The notes beneath the pieces were generated by a model, which saw nothing but the letters and a program-made list of their open reading frames with translations, was not told the DNA's origin and ran no database searches. 64,000 bases of DNA from Paraburkholderia sp. HP33-1. Its GTDB lineage: Bacteria; Pseudomonadota; Gammaproteobacteria; Burkholderiales; Burkholderiaceae. The translations under genes were made by a program, and so were the position numbers. The stretch spans positions 124,001 through 188,000 of the forward strand of contig NZ_JAJEJR010000001.1 in assembly GCF_021390595.1 (NCBI RefSeq). Reading direction: 5' to 3'. Positions 39,090 through 47,237 of this stretch are shown here, piece by piece (position 1 is the first letter of the stretch; every line of letters starts with the position of its first letter).

Positions 39090-39622
39090 GATCTGCGCTT
39101 TTTGCGCTGCGCTTGCTGCGCGGTCGTTTGAACCAAGGCATTGAGCTTTTTTAGATAGGCGTTCTCCATGCGGAGGTTGTCCAGTTCCTTCATCAATTCG
39201 TCGCGAGTGGGTCTAACGTCGCCCTTTGATGATCTCGGAGATTCTGTGGTCTGATGCTTTGTCATCTTCTTGCGGCGTGAGGAAGCGTGCGGAGTCAAGG
39301 CCTCCAGTCCGCCTTGATCGTAGTTGCGCTCCCACGTGGCGATAATATTGAAGTTGCGAATATCAAACAGCGCGGCGGCTTGCCGATAGGAGAGGCCCTC
39401 GTCACGCATGCGTCGCAACACCGACAGCTTGAATTTTAAGCTATAGGTAGCCCGCGCCTTTTGCCTCACGCCTGCAGCACCATGCGAACGATAACCCGCC
39501 ACCCATTTGCGTAGCGACGTAACATCCACGTCATGACGGCGAGCAACGACTTTAAGCCCCGCCGTTCCCGAACAATAATCCTTGACGACCGCGAGCTTCG
39601 TCTCTTCCGAATACTTGCCCAC
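39086..39622 (-). CDS. IS3-family transposase OrfA (helix-turn-helix)
   Basis: A DNA-binding protein of about 178 aa with two helix-turn-helix units (EETKLAVVKDYCSGTAGLKVVARRHDVDVTSLRKW and LKFKLSVLRRMRDEGLSYRQAAALFDIRN) and a C-terminal leucine-zipper-like part (RDELMKELDNLRMENAYLKKL). It recognises the element ends. The GTG at 39622 follows AGGGG; a longer TTG start at 39646 lies inside the terminal repeat and is less likely. Confidence 0.88.
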   Translation of the reverse strand: MGKYSEETKLAVVKDYCSGTAGLKVVARRHDVDVTSLRKWVAGYRSHGAAGVRQKARATYSLKFKLSVLRRMRDEGLSYRQAAALFDIRNFNIIATWERNYDQGGLEALTPHASSRRKKMTKHQTTESPRSSKGDVRPTRDELMKELDNLRMENAYLKKLNALVQTTAQQAQRKKRRS

Positions 39623-39679
39623 AAGACCCCTTGCAGAAGTGTCCAACTTCTGGGGGTCAGTTCACGAATAAGCGGACAC

Positions 39680-40066
39680 GTGAACACTATCGAAGAACAA
39701 GCGCTGCCGGCACGTCGGCGTCGTCGGCGCTACAGCGAGGAATTCAAGGCGCGGGTTGTTGCCGCTTGCCAGGTAACCGGCGTATCAGTCGCAGCAGTCG
39801 CGCTGGAACATCGGCTTAACGCGAATCTGTTGCGCCGCTGGCTTGATCAGGCAGAAGGGAGACTTCCAAAGCGGTTGCCGAGGCGTCCGGCCGATGTTGA
39901 ATCAGCGCCACTGCCAGCGTTCGTCCCCGTTGCTATCGAAGCGAAGGATGCGCACTCGACTGCGATCCGTGTCGAAGTGCGTCGGGGAGATCAGTCGATA
40001 ACGGTAAGCTGGCCGGTCTCCGAAGCCGCGCAGTGCGCGGTGTGGCTGCGCGAGTGGCTGCGGTGA
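39680..40066 (+). CDS. tnpA: IS66-family TnpA accessory protein
   Basis: A 128-aa protein with a helix-turn-helix (RRRYSEEFKARVVAACQVTGVSVAAVALEHRLNANLLRRWL) typical of IS66 OrfA. It is needed for transposition with TnpB and TnpC. The GTG at 39680 starts the conserved part; the frame upstream runs into the IS3 element. It overlaps tnpB by four bases (GTGA). Confidence 0.9.
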   Translation: MNTIEEQALPARRRRRRYSEEFKARVVAACQVTGVSVAAVALEHRLNANLLRRWLDQAEGRLPKRLPRRPADVESAPLPAFVPVAIEAKDAHSTAIRVEVRRGDQSITVSWPVSEAAQCAVWLREWLR

Positions 40067-40401
40067 TCCGCGTCGATGAGATCTGGCTGGCCGTCGATCC
40101 GCTGGACATGCGAGCCGGCTTCGACACGGCGCTGGCGCGCGTCGTGAATGTGTTCGGCGCCGCACATCCGCACCACGCCTATCTCTTTACCAACCGCCGC
40201 GCCAACCGCCTGAAGGTTCTCGTCCACGACGGCATCGGCATCTGGCTGGCAGCGCGGCGGCTGAATCAGGGGCAGTTCGTCTGGCCGCACGTTGGCAGCG
40301 AACCGAAGCAGCACGCACTCACGCATGAACAGCTAGCCGGTCTGGTGTTGGGACTACCGTGGCAGCGCATCGGTCAGGACGGCGTCATACGCATCATCTG
40401 A
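40063..40401 (+). CDS. tnpB: IS66-family TnpB accessory protein
   Basis: A 112-aa protein of the IS66 OrfB (YhgA/TnpB) family: IWLAVDPLDMRAGFDTALARV, HAYLFTNRRANRLKVLVHDGIGIWLAARRLNQGQFVWP. Its exact role is unknown but it is required for transposition. It starts at a GTG that overlaps the tnpA stop. The spacing to tnpC is 64 bases. Confidence 0.93.
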   Translation: MIRVDEIWLAVDPLDMRAGFDTALARVVNVFGAAHPHHAYLFTNRRANRLKVLVHDGIGIWLAARRLNQGQFVWPHVGSEPKQHALTHEQLAGLVLGLPWQRIGQDGVIRII

Positions 40402-40465
40402 CGCACCGACGGGACGTAAACAGTTCTGCTTTCCAGGGGTACGCCGTTCTGGCAGACTGGTCCGC

Positions 40466-42040
40466 ATGAACCCGCCTACCGACCTTGATGCGCTCAGCCC
40501 GGAGCAGTTGCGTGCTCTTGCGGCCCAATTGATCGCCGAGGTCAACGCGAAGGATGCGGAGGTTGCCGCGAAGCGGCGAGAAGTGGGTGACCTGCAACGG
40601 GAACTGCATTACCGGCAAAGCCGGATCGACCAACTGACGCATGAGGTCTCCGTCCTCCGGCGTCAGCAGTTTGGCCGGCGCAGCGAGCAGTTCAACAACG
40701 AACAGATGAGTCTGCTTGACGAGGCGATTGACGCCGACCTGGCCGCCATCGAGATAGAACTCGAGCAACTCGAGCCCACACGGAAGCGGCAACTCGAGCA
40801 GCCGAAACGCGCCCCATTGCCGCAACAACTGCCGCGTATCGACATCCACCACGAACCGGACAGCACGCTCTGCCAGTGCGGCTGCGAGCGCGTGCGTATC
40901 GGCGAAGACATCAGCGAGAAGCTGGACTACGCACCGGGCGTCTTCTCGGTGCAGCGGCACATTCGAGGTAAATGGGTGTGTCGCAACTGCGAGACGCTTA
41001 TTCAGGCACCGGTGCCGGCGCACGTCATCGACAAGGGCATCCCGACCACCGGACTTCTCGCTTCGGTACTGGTCAGCAAATTTGCAGATCACTTGCCGCT
41101 GTATCGTCAGGAGCAGATCTATGCGCGCGCGGGACTGGCAATACCGAGGTCCACGTTAGGCGCCTGGGTGGGCACGTGTGGCGCGCAGTTGCAGCCATTG
41201 GTCGACGCCCTTCATCAAGAGATCCTGCAGCAAGGTGTCTTGCACGCGGACGAAACCCCCGTGCAAATGCTCAGTCCCGGCAAGGGAAAGACACATCGGG
41301 CTTATTTGTGGGCGTATACGCCAACGCAATTCAGCAACCTGCGTGCGGTAGTCTACGACTTCGCCAACAGTCGAGCCGGGGAGCATGCCCGCACGTTCCT
41401 GGACGGCTGGCACGGCAAGCTGGTGTGTGACGACTACGGCGGCTATAAGGCCTCATTCCTCCAGGGCATCACCGAAATCGGCTGCGCAGCGCACGCGAGG
41501 CGCAAGTTCTTCGAACTGCATGCCAATCACAGCAGTCAGCTCGCTGAGCAGGCGCTGCCGTTCTTCACCGAGCTCTACAACATCGAACGCGATGCCGCGG
41601 CGCTTGATATCGAAGCGCGACACCGGCTTCGGCAGAGCCGCGCCAAGCCGGTGTGCGACGCCCTTTATGAATGGATGGTGGCGCAACGCAAGCTGGTATC
41701 GGCAGGTTCGGCGATCGCGAAAGCGCTGGACTATAGCCTCAAACGCTGGGAGGCGCTCACGCGCTATCTCGATGACGGGCACGTGCCCATAGACAACAAT
41801 TGGGTCGAAAACCAGATCCGTCCATGGGCCATCGGCAGGTCCAACTGGTTGTTCGCCGGGTCGCTGCGCGCTGGCCAACGTGCGGCCGCAATCATGAGCC
41901 TGATACGCTCCGCTCAACTCAACGGGCTCGACCCGCACGCCTATCTGAGGGACATCCTCGCGCGACTGCCAACCCACCGGGCAAGCGACATCGCCGCATT
42001 GCTGCCACATAACTGGCAGCCTCTTACAGCTGCCGCCTAA
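40466..42040 (+). CDS. tnpC: IS66-family transposase TnpC
   Basis: A 524-aa DDE transposase. An N-terminal leucine-zipper-like helix (LAAQLIAEVNAKDAEVAAKRREVGDLQREL) leads to a zinc-finger part (CQCGCERVRIGEDISEKLDY ... CRNCE) and the catalytic core with Asp in LHADETPVQ, Asp in VCDDYGGY and Glu in NNWVENQIRPWAIGRSNWLF. It is intact and full length, so the element may move. Confidence 0.95.
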   Translation: MNPPTDLDALSPEQLRALAAQLIAEVNAKDAEVAAKRREVGDLQRELHYRQSRIDQLTHEVSVLRRQQFGRRSEQFNNEQMSLLDEAIDADLAAIEIELEQLEPTRKRQLEQPKRAPLPQQLPRIDIHHEPDSTLCQCGCERVRIGEDISEKLDYAPGVFSVQRHIRGKWVCRNCETLIQAPVPAHVIDKGIPTTGLLASVLVSKFADHLPLYRQEQIYARAGLAIPRSTLGAWVGTCGAQLQPLVDALHQEILQQGVLHADETPVQMLSPGKGKTHRAYLWAYTPTQFSNLRAVVYDFANSRAGEHARTFLDGWHGKLVCDDYGGYKASFLQGITEIGCAAHARRKFFELHANHSSQLAEQALPFFTELYNIERDAAALDIEARHRLRQSRAKPVCDALYEWMVAQRKLVSAGSAIAKALDYSLKRWEALTRYLDDGHVPIDNNWVENQIRPWAIGRSNWLFAGSLRAGQRAAAIMSLIRSAQLNGLDPHAYLRDILARLPTHRASDIAALLPHNWQPLTAAA

Positions 42041-42355
42041 CTCACCATTCGTCAACGCGGGTTCGCCGGTCGCTTACGACCCGCCGGCGCGTGACCATAC
42101 CAATCAGCGACAACAAATCCGTCGTTGTACGTCGGTTGGCTCATAGCTTGAACTCTGTGATTCTGTACTTCGGCTGACTTACGATGGACCGCTCAGCAGC
42201 CGAGATAACGGCTGACCTTTCCATCGGACACCCCAGCGTGCTCGGGTACCGCGCCATAGCCTGGGGACAGGGCAGGCAGGACAGGCGTTATGTCAATGCG
42301 AAGAGCTAAAGGGTGAAAACGGCGGTCGCCATACCGGCTCACCGATCGTCGGGCT

Positions 42356-43222
42356 CTATGAAAACCGTGAACCGAGTTCCGGGTCCTTGTCGAAAGGCGG
42401 ATCGTTCTTGACCCAACGCCATGCGCCGTATTCCACCGGGCCCGGACGGCGCTGGCGAAACTCCTGTTGGTCTTGCCAAGACGGCCGGTGGAACTGTGCA
42501 AGCCAGAGTGCGAAACAGACACCACGTTTTTCATCGCGATTGGTCATGAAATGTCGGTACAGGGCCGACAACGCGAACGGGAGAAACTGGTTCTGATTGA
42601 GCCGGCAAAAGCCATAGAGCTGCTCCGCGTCGTTGGCGAGCGCTTGGTCATCAGCGTCGTTAAAACTGTTTGCACGCTGCAGCTCGTTTAACGCAGGTAC
42701 CCCGCTTGGCATCGTCAGCGTAACGAACGATGACGGCGCGAACAGCTGAAAATGGTTCAGTCCAGCGGTGATCATGTTCATGCAGATCTTGTTGAAGGAA
42801 CTGCCCGTTACATCCGCGCGCATCATCAAGTGGGCACGTAAATCCGATGGCATGCGCAGGTTGACTGCAACCGCGCTGGGAGCCTTGCCTGCCTGCCCCA
42901 TGTTTTGGACGAACTCGTCGTATCGTTGTGGGCAATATCCTCTGATCCACTGCTTGGCCTGCTCTACGTCGATCAGGCTTGCGTCGTCAACGTATGTGAA
43001 CTTCATGGCGCCGCTGTCCCACTGCAGCCTGTTCCAGAACGCCAGAAAGTAGGGGCCGTCAGGCAGAACCTGATACAGGCCCTGCGCCATGTACCGATGA
43101 ACGACGGTCCTGTCGACAAGTTCGCTCACCACCTTCGTATCGGTGTGGAAGTGATGCGCCGTGTCCGTATTGATGCTGATCCCGTCGATGACTTTCCGGA
43201 TCGGAGCGAACTCGTGGTTCAT
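42356..43222 (-). CDS. Hypothetical protein with an internal ribbon-helix-helix-like segment
   Basis: A 288-aa protein I do not recognise as a whole. Residues 117-157 (AVAVNLRMPSDLRAHLMMRA and SSFNKICMNMITAGL) have the strand-helix-helix pattern of Arc/HicB-type ribbon-helix-helix domains. The N-terminal 115 residues are rich in aromatic residues (FLAFWNRLQWDS, KFTYVDD), and the C-terminus is Arg/Trp-rich. A GGGAG ribosome site lies 9 bases before the ATG. It is the last of three genes in the same direction with a 58-aa peptide and a HicA-like protein; a role as antitoxin or regulator is possible but inferred. Confidence 0.6.
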   Translation of the reverse strand: MNHEFAPIRKVIDGISINTDTAHHFHTDTKVVSELVDRTVVHRYMAQGLYQVLPDGPYFLAFWNRLQWDSGAMKFTYVDDASLIDVEQAKQWIRGYCPQRYDEFVQNMGQAGKAPSAVAVNLRMPSDLRAHLMMRADVTGSSFNKICMNMITAGLNHFQLFAPSSFVTLTMPSGVPALNELQRANSFNDADDQALANDAEQLYGFCRLNQNQFLPFALSALYRHFMTNRDEKRGVCFALWLAQFHRPSWQDQQEFRQRRPGPVEYGAWRWVKNDPPFDKDPELGSRFS

Positions 43223-43311
43223 ATGTGCAATCTCCCAATTGATGCGATCGTGAAGGCTGGCCAGCCCGGGCAGCCGGCAGGATACCGGCTGCGGCCCTCT
43301 GCACCAAACCT

Positions 43312-43488
43312 CTAGTCATCCTTCTTCAGATCATCGAGCAGGGCTGCTGCTGCACCCACCGCTGAGCCAACAGCGACGCCGACCGCCGTGATGGCACCCG
43401 CCGCTCCAAATACCGGCAGTGCGGTCACTACAAGCACACCCGTTGCGGCGCCCTTGGCCAGGTTTTCAAGCGTACCCAGAAAACTCAT
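43312..43488 (-). CDS. 58-aa hydrophobic glycine-zipper peptide, unknown function
   Basis: A short gene supported by the very good ribosome site AAGGAG, 7 bases before the ATG. The protein (MSFLGTLENLAKGAATGVLV and onward) has a 35-residue Gly/Ala/Val stretch with repeated small-xxx-small spacing (GAAGAITAVGVAVGSAVGAA) and ends in the charged tail LLDDLKKDD. This layout fits a membrane-inserting peptide such as a holin-like or bacteriocin-like protein, or a small toxin. No family was recognised. It lies between the HicA-like and the ribbon-helix-helix genes. Confidence 0.7.
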   Translation of the reverse strand: MSFLGTLENLAKGAATGVLVVTALPVFGAAGAITAVGVAVGSAVGAAAALLDDLKKDD

Positions 43489-43526
43489 GTCACTTCTCCT
43501 TGCGTTGTCATCAGGCGGAAGCCTGC

Positions 43527-43757
43527 TTAGATGTGGCGCATTGCTACGCGCTGGTTGTAGCCCATACCGGCACTTAGATGGCGCAGATCGCGCTCGAGGT
43601 TGCGCAGACCGCGCCGGTCCGAGCCGGTGGTCGGAGCAATCACGAAGTCGCCCGTGCCGCGATGACGGATACGGAGATGGCGTTTGGTGCGTGTCACCTC
43701 GAACTGCTGATAACGCGCCAGCAGCTTGCGCAGATCCTTGTCAGGTACCGAGACCAT
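43527..43757 (-). CDS. HicA-like small protein
   Basis: A 76-aa protein with the strand-helix pattern of HicA mRNA interferase toxins (dsRBD-like fold): DLRKLLARYQQFEVTRTKRHLRIRH then DFVIAPTTGSDRRGLRNLERDL. The His of KRH (about residue 27) matches the catalytic His of HicA. No standard HicB lies next to it; the 288-aa downstream protein with a ribbon-helix-helix part may replace it. Of two consecutive ATG codons, the second (43757) is better spaced from GAGG. An AT-rich, A-tract-filled promoter region lies upstream. Confidence 0.6.
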   Translation of the reverse strand: MVSVPDKDLRKLLARYQQFEVTRTKRHLRIRHRGTGDFVIAPTTGSDRRGLRNLERDLRHLSAGMGYNQRVAMRHI

Positions 43758-43907
43758 CATTCCCTCACCGTTGATTGGCGTGGATGAATTCTGGATCCTC
43801 GGTGTAAAAAAAGCAACATGTTTTTTTTATAAAAAAACCTATATGACTTTTTTAGAAATTGAGCCCGTTCTTTTTGGTACGTTCTATATATGTGATAATC
43901 CAGAGGA
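43758..43907. other. Very AT-rich intergenic stretch with A/T tracts
   Basis: Between 43800 and 43907 there are runs of seven to eight A or T spaced about one helical turn apart, in a replicon otherwise above 60% GC. It lies upstream of the HicA-like operon and is a good site for bent DNA and H-NS binding. No gene was seen. Confidence 0.6.
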
Positions 43908-43982
43908 TTTTTAGCAGGGCGGAAACGGCGCAATGAGCGGGACAAGGGCGTGGCGAACGAGCCGTTTCCGCCCTGCTAAAAA
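43908..43982. repeat. Perfect 22-bp inverted repeat with 31-base loop
   Basis: The arm 43908-43929 (core TTAGCAGGGCGGAAACGGC) is exactly complementary to 43961-43982. The ends carry T5 and A5, so in RNA it would be a bidirectional terminator-like hairpin with a long stem. It lies between the HicA-like operon and the IS91 transposase. It might be the end of a mobile element, a recombination or nicking site, or a terminator. Confidence 0.75.
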
Positions 43983-44245
43983 TTCTTTGAGCTAAGCCGC
44001 TCCGCTGCCGGTGGCTATGGGAATTGAATCGGGTGCCGCAGCGGTTGTGACCGCCGGATGCGGGAAGGAAAGCGAGGGCTGGAAAGGATCTGGGGCCACG
44101 GTATGGCAGCCGCGCCCGGCCATGACGAAGAGCAGCCGACTTCGATCGCGTGAGCAAGGCCTGCTCAGAGCGCATTGGACGTATGTGCCACGCGGACGCG
44201 CAGGATGTGCCGGGTTCGGTGCCGGGGAAGACATGCGTTCGTGCC

Positions 44246-45439
44246 TCATTGCTGGCATGGTGGTGCCCGCGCCGGCGCGCCAGGCAGGAGGTATTCGACG
44301 CAGACCATGTGACCGTGTTTGCAGACGGGACAGTCGCGCAGTGACCGGCCAGTCAGGTGCGCATAGTGGTCGCGGTAGTCAGGCCTGGATGTCTCAGGGG
44401 TTTCGTTGGACGGGGCACCAAGCAGTCGGCGACATGCGGTGAGGCTGGATTCGCGAAGCCGGTTGCTGAGTAGTCCGTAGTGGCGGATCCGTTGTAGTCC
44501 GTGCGGCAACACGTGCAGCAGGAAGCGGCGCAGGAACTCGTGGGAGTCGAGACTCATCACGCGTGGTCTGCCAGGATGGCGATAGTCCTTCCAGCGAAAC
44601 GTGACGTGCCGATCGGTCTGACTGATGAGGCGGTTGTTGGAGATTGCGACGCGGTGGGTGTAGCGGCCGAGATAGTTGAGCACCTGTTGGGGGCCACCGA
44701 ATGGCTCCTTGGCATAGACGACCCACTCGGTTCGACGCAGACCGGACAGATAGCGGGCAAATTGGCCCGGCTCAGACAGGTGAGCGAGTGACGGGAAGAA
44801 GCGGAGTGCCCCGGTATCGAAGGCCTGCTGCAACCGCTCGAGAAACAGCCGGCGGAACAGGCGCGAGAGAACCCGCACCGGCAGGAAGAAGCCGGGTCGG
44901 CAAGCCACCCAGCGCGTGCCGTCGGCAGCCAGGCCGCCGCCCGGGATGACACAGTGCAGATGCTGATGGTGGACCAGATTCTGCCCCCAGGTATGCAGCA
45001 GCGCGATGAAGCCGATCGTGGCGCCGAGGTGCCGTGGGTCTGCCGCGATCGTCTGCAGCGTTTCGGCGGTGGCCTGGAACAGGATGTCATACACGATTCG
45101 CTTGTTCTGGAATGCGATGGCCGCGATCTCCTGCGGAACGGTGAAGACCACGTGGAAGTACGGCACGGGCAGCAGATCCGCCTGACGGCGCTCGAGCCAT
45201 TGCGCCCGGGCGAGCGACTGGCACTTCGGGCAGTGCCGGTTGCCACACGAGTTGTAGGCGATGCGCTGATGGCCGCAGGTGTCGCGCTGCTCGACGTGTC
45301 CGCCCAGGGCCGCCGTGCGGCACTGTTCAATGGCGCGCATGACGCGACGCTGCTCGCGGTCGAGCGAGTCGGCGTGCAGATGCCGGTATGCCGGGCCGTG
45401 GCGGCGCAGGACGTCCGCCAGCTCCAACGGGGCCTTCAT
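44246..45439 (-). CDS. IS91-family HUH (rolling-circle) transposase
   Basis: A 397-aa transposase with an N-terminal zinc-binding part (CGHQRIAYNSCGNRHCPKCQ), the HUH metal motif HHQHLHCVIPGGG and the catalytic-tyrosine segment YLGRYTHRVAIS. IS91 elements move by rolling-circle transposition from oriIS, which should lie beyond the 3' end of this gene (44000-44245). It follows a tyrosine recombinase gene by 6 bases, a known two-gene arrangement of Burkholderia-type IS91 elements. The element borders could not be fixed. Confidence 0.92.
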   Translation of the reverse strand: MKAPLELADVLRRHGPAYRHLHADSLDREQRRVMRAIEQCRTAALGGHVEQRDTCGHQRIAYNSCGNRHCPKCQSLARAQWLERRQADLLPVPYFHVVFTVPQEIAAIAFQNKRIVYDILFQATAETLQTIAADPRHLGATIGFIALLHTWGQNLVHHQHLHCVIPGGGLAADGTRWVACRPGFFLPVRVLSRLFRRLFLERLQQAFDTGALRFFPSLAHLSEPGQFARYLSGLRRTEWVVYAKEPFGGPQQVLNYLGRYTHRVAISNNRLISQTDRHVTFRWKDYRHPGRPRVMSLDSHEFLRRFLLHVLPHGLQRIRHYGLLSNRLRESSLTACRRLLGAPSNETPETSRPDYRDHYAHLTGRSLRDCPVCKHGHMVCVEYLLPGAPARAPPCQQ

Positions 45440-45445
45440 GGCGGT

Positions 45446-46324
45446 TCAGAGGTGGTCAACCTGTGGTTCGGGTGAAGCCTGCGGTGACATTGACGGCAAC
45501 CGGTCGAACGGGCTGGTCGTCGCGCAGATCGTGCTGGTCGCGACCTTCAGGTAGCGCGCCGTCGTGGCCAGGCTGCGATGGCCCATCAGCAACTGGATCA
45601 GGCGCACGTCCGCGCCGGATTCGAGCAGGTGCGTCGCAAACGCATGGCGCAAGGAGTGCGGCGTGATTGGTTTGGTGATACCGGCACGGCGACGTGCGTC
45701 ATGGCACGCCTGTCGCACCACGTCGGCACCCACAGGTTGATCCGGGAAGCGGCCAGGAAACAGCCAGTACTGGGGCCGGCCGATACACCAGTAGCTGCGC
45801 AGAATATCCAGCAGCCGTGGCGAGAGCATCACGTAGCGGTCGGCGCGCCCCTTGCCCTGCTCGACACGCAACATCATGCGGTGGCTGTCGATATCGCCGA
45901 CCTTCAGCCGGGTGGCTTCCGAAATGCGAAGGCCGGCGGCGTAGGCGGCGATCAGTACGGTCCGATGCTTGACGCTACGGATCGCTTCAAGGAACCGGGT
46001 GATCTCGTCCTGACTGAGGATCACCGGGAGTTTGCGCGGCGTCCGCGCTATCGGGAGTTCTTCGACCGCCCACTCGCGTTTGAGCGTGATGTGATACAGG
46101 AAGCGCAGCGCCGCAGTCGCCACCACCAGGGTGCTGGATGAGCGCCGCTGGACTTCGATCAGGTGCACCTGCCAGGCGCGCACCTCCTCCGGGCCCAGCA
46201 GTTCAGGGGAACACCCGAAGTGCCTGGCAAAGTTGTTCACCTGCTGGAGATACGCGCGTTGCGTATTGGCCGCGAGGTTGCGCACGCGCATATCCTCGAT
46301 CATGCGTCGACGTAGGGGTGTCAT
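45446..46324 (-). CDS. Tyrosine recombinase associated with the IS91 element
   Basis: A 292-aa XerC/D-like recombinase: N-terminal SAM-like domain (MIEDMRVRNLAANTQRAYLQQVNNFARHFG), then Arg in AYAAGLRISEATRL, His-x-x-Arg in TPHSLRHAFATHLLE, His in LMGHRSLATTARYLK and the Tyr nucleophile in that last motif. It is cotranscribed with the IS91 transposase, perhaps resolving transposition products. The C-terminal 30 residues are Pro/Ser-rich. Confidence 0.92.
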   Translation of the reverse strand: MTPLRRRMIEDMRVRNLAANTQRAYLQQVNNFARHFGCSPELLGPEEVRAWQVHLIEVQRRSSSTLVVATAALRFLYHITLKREWAVEELPIARTPRKLPVILSQDEITRFLEAIRSVKHRTVLIAAYAAGLRISEATRLKVGDIDSHRMMLRVEQGKGRADRYVMLSPRLLDILRSYWCIGRPQYWLFPGRFPDQPVGADVVRQACHDARRRAGITKPITPHSLRHAFATHLLESGADVRLIQLLMGHRSLATTARYLKVATSTICATTSPFDRLPSMSPQASPEPQVDHL

Positions 46325-46490
46325 GATGGACTCCGCTCTGAATGGTCATGACAGCAAACTGCACTGCCATCGTCCCACTCGAACGGATGCGCCCTACGGA
46401 TGATCCCGGAGTCGAAGTCGCTGACCGACCGCCTCCTCCCGCGTCAGCGGGTTAGTTCAATGTCCTTTATCAAATATATATGGAAGGGGC

Positions 46491-47237
46491 ATGCGGGAGC
46501 TTCTGACCGAGATTCCAGACGCTGAAGTGTTGCTTGCGCTTGAGCCCGAAGAGCTGGCTGCCAAGATCCTGTTCCTGTTGCGCAGACGACAGGAACGCCT
46601 GATTCATTTTGGCAATCTTCGGATGGGGCTGGAGATGGGTGCACGCGAATCGGCCTATCCTCGAAACAGACTCGTTGACGTCGACCTTGCCGTAGCCGAG
46701 GCATTTGCGTGGCTCGAAGCACAGGGGCTGGTTGTGCCGGCCGAAGGTACAAACGGGAGCAACGGATTCCGGCATCTGAGCCGACGTGCGCAGCGTTTCG
46801 AGAATCCGCAGGCCTTCGTTGACTACCAGACCGCCCGTCTGCTGCCCAAAGCGCTCCTGCATCCTGCGATCGCTAACGACGTGTGGCTGTCGTTCATGCG
46901 CGGCGCCTATCCAACGGCTGTATTCGAGGCAATGCGGCCCGTCGAGATTGCCGTTCGGGAGGCAGCCGGGTTGCCGCAATCGGAGATCGGCGTGCGAATG
47001 GTCCGGAAGGCGTTCCACATCACGACCGGGCCGTTGACCGACATGGATGCAGATGAAGGCGAGCGCGATGCGCTCTGCGCCCTGTTTGCCGGGGCGATCG
47101 GTTCGTACAAGAATCCGCACTCGCACCGCAACGTGGCGATCGACACCCCGCGCGAAGCGATTGAAATGATCATGCTTGCAAGCCATCTGCTTGGCATCGT
47201 CGACGCGCGGGCTGCAGCGAGGCAGGTTGCGCCATGA
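46491..47237 (+). CDS. TIGR02391 (Ymh) family protein
   Basis: A 248-aa protein with the conserved C-terminal Ymh domain: VFEAMRPVEIAVREAAGLP, GPLTDMDADEGERDALCALFAGAIGSYKNPHSHRNV and EAIEMIMLASHLLGIVDAR. The family is common in islands and beside restriction systems and is suspected, not proven, to act in defence. The His and Arg of NPHSHR could be catalytic. Its stop codon overlaps the start of a tyrosine recombinase by four bases (ATGA), so the two are translated together. The frame starts with ATG at 46491 with GGAAGGGG upstream. Confidence 0.85.
   Translation: MRELLTEIPDAEVLLALEPEELAAKILFLLRRRQERLIHFGNLRMGLEMGARESAYPRNRLVDVDLAVAEAFAWLEAQGLVVPAEGTNGSNGFRHLSRRAQRFENPQAFVDYQTARLLPKALLHPAIANDVWLSFMRGAYPTAVFEAMRPVEIAVREAAGLPQSEIGVRMVRKAFHITTGPLTDMDADEGERDALCALFAGAIGSYKNPHSHRNVAIDTPREAIEMIMLASHLLGIVDARAAARQVAP

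Larger units (their letters stand above)
38218..39664 (-). mobile_element. IS3-family element (IS150-like) inserted in the IS66 element
   Basis: Terminal inverted repeats of 24 bases (TGAACTGACCCCCAGAAGTT and onward) lie at 38219-38242 and 39641-39664. CGA flanks both sides (38215-38217 and 39665-39667), a likely 3-bp target duplication. It holds the two overlapping frames orfA and orfB on the minus strand. Confidence 0.9.
38151..42077 (+). mobile_element. IS66-family element with 8-bp target duplication, interrupted by an IS3 element
   Basis: The left end GTAAGCGGCTGGGC at 38151 is the counterpart of the right end at 42057-42077 (reverse complement GTAAGCGACCGGCG). The 8-base string GACCCGCC stands directly outside both ends (38143-38150 and 42078-42085). 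IS66 elements make 8-bp duplications and start with GTAA, so both borders are firm. The tnpA, tnpB and tnpC genes are present; an IS3 element sits between the left end and tnpA. Confidence 0.93.
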
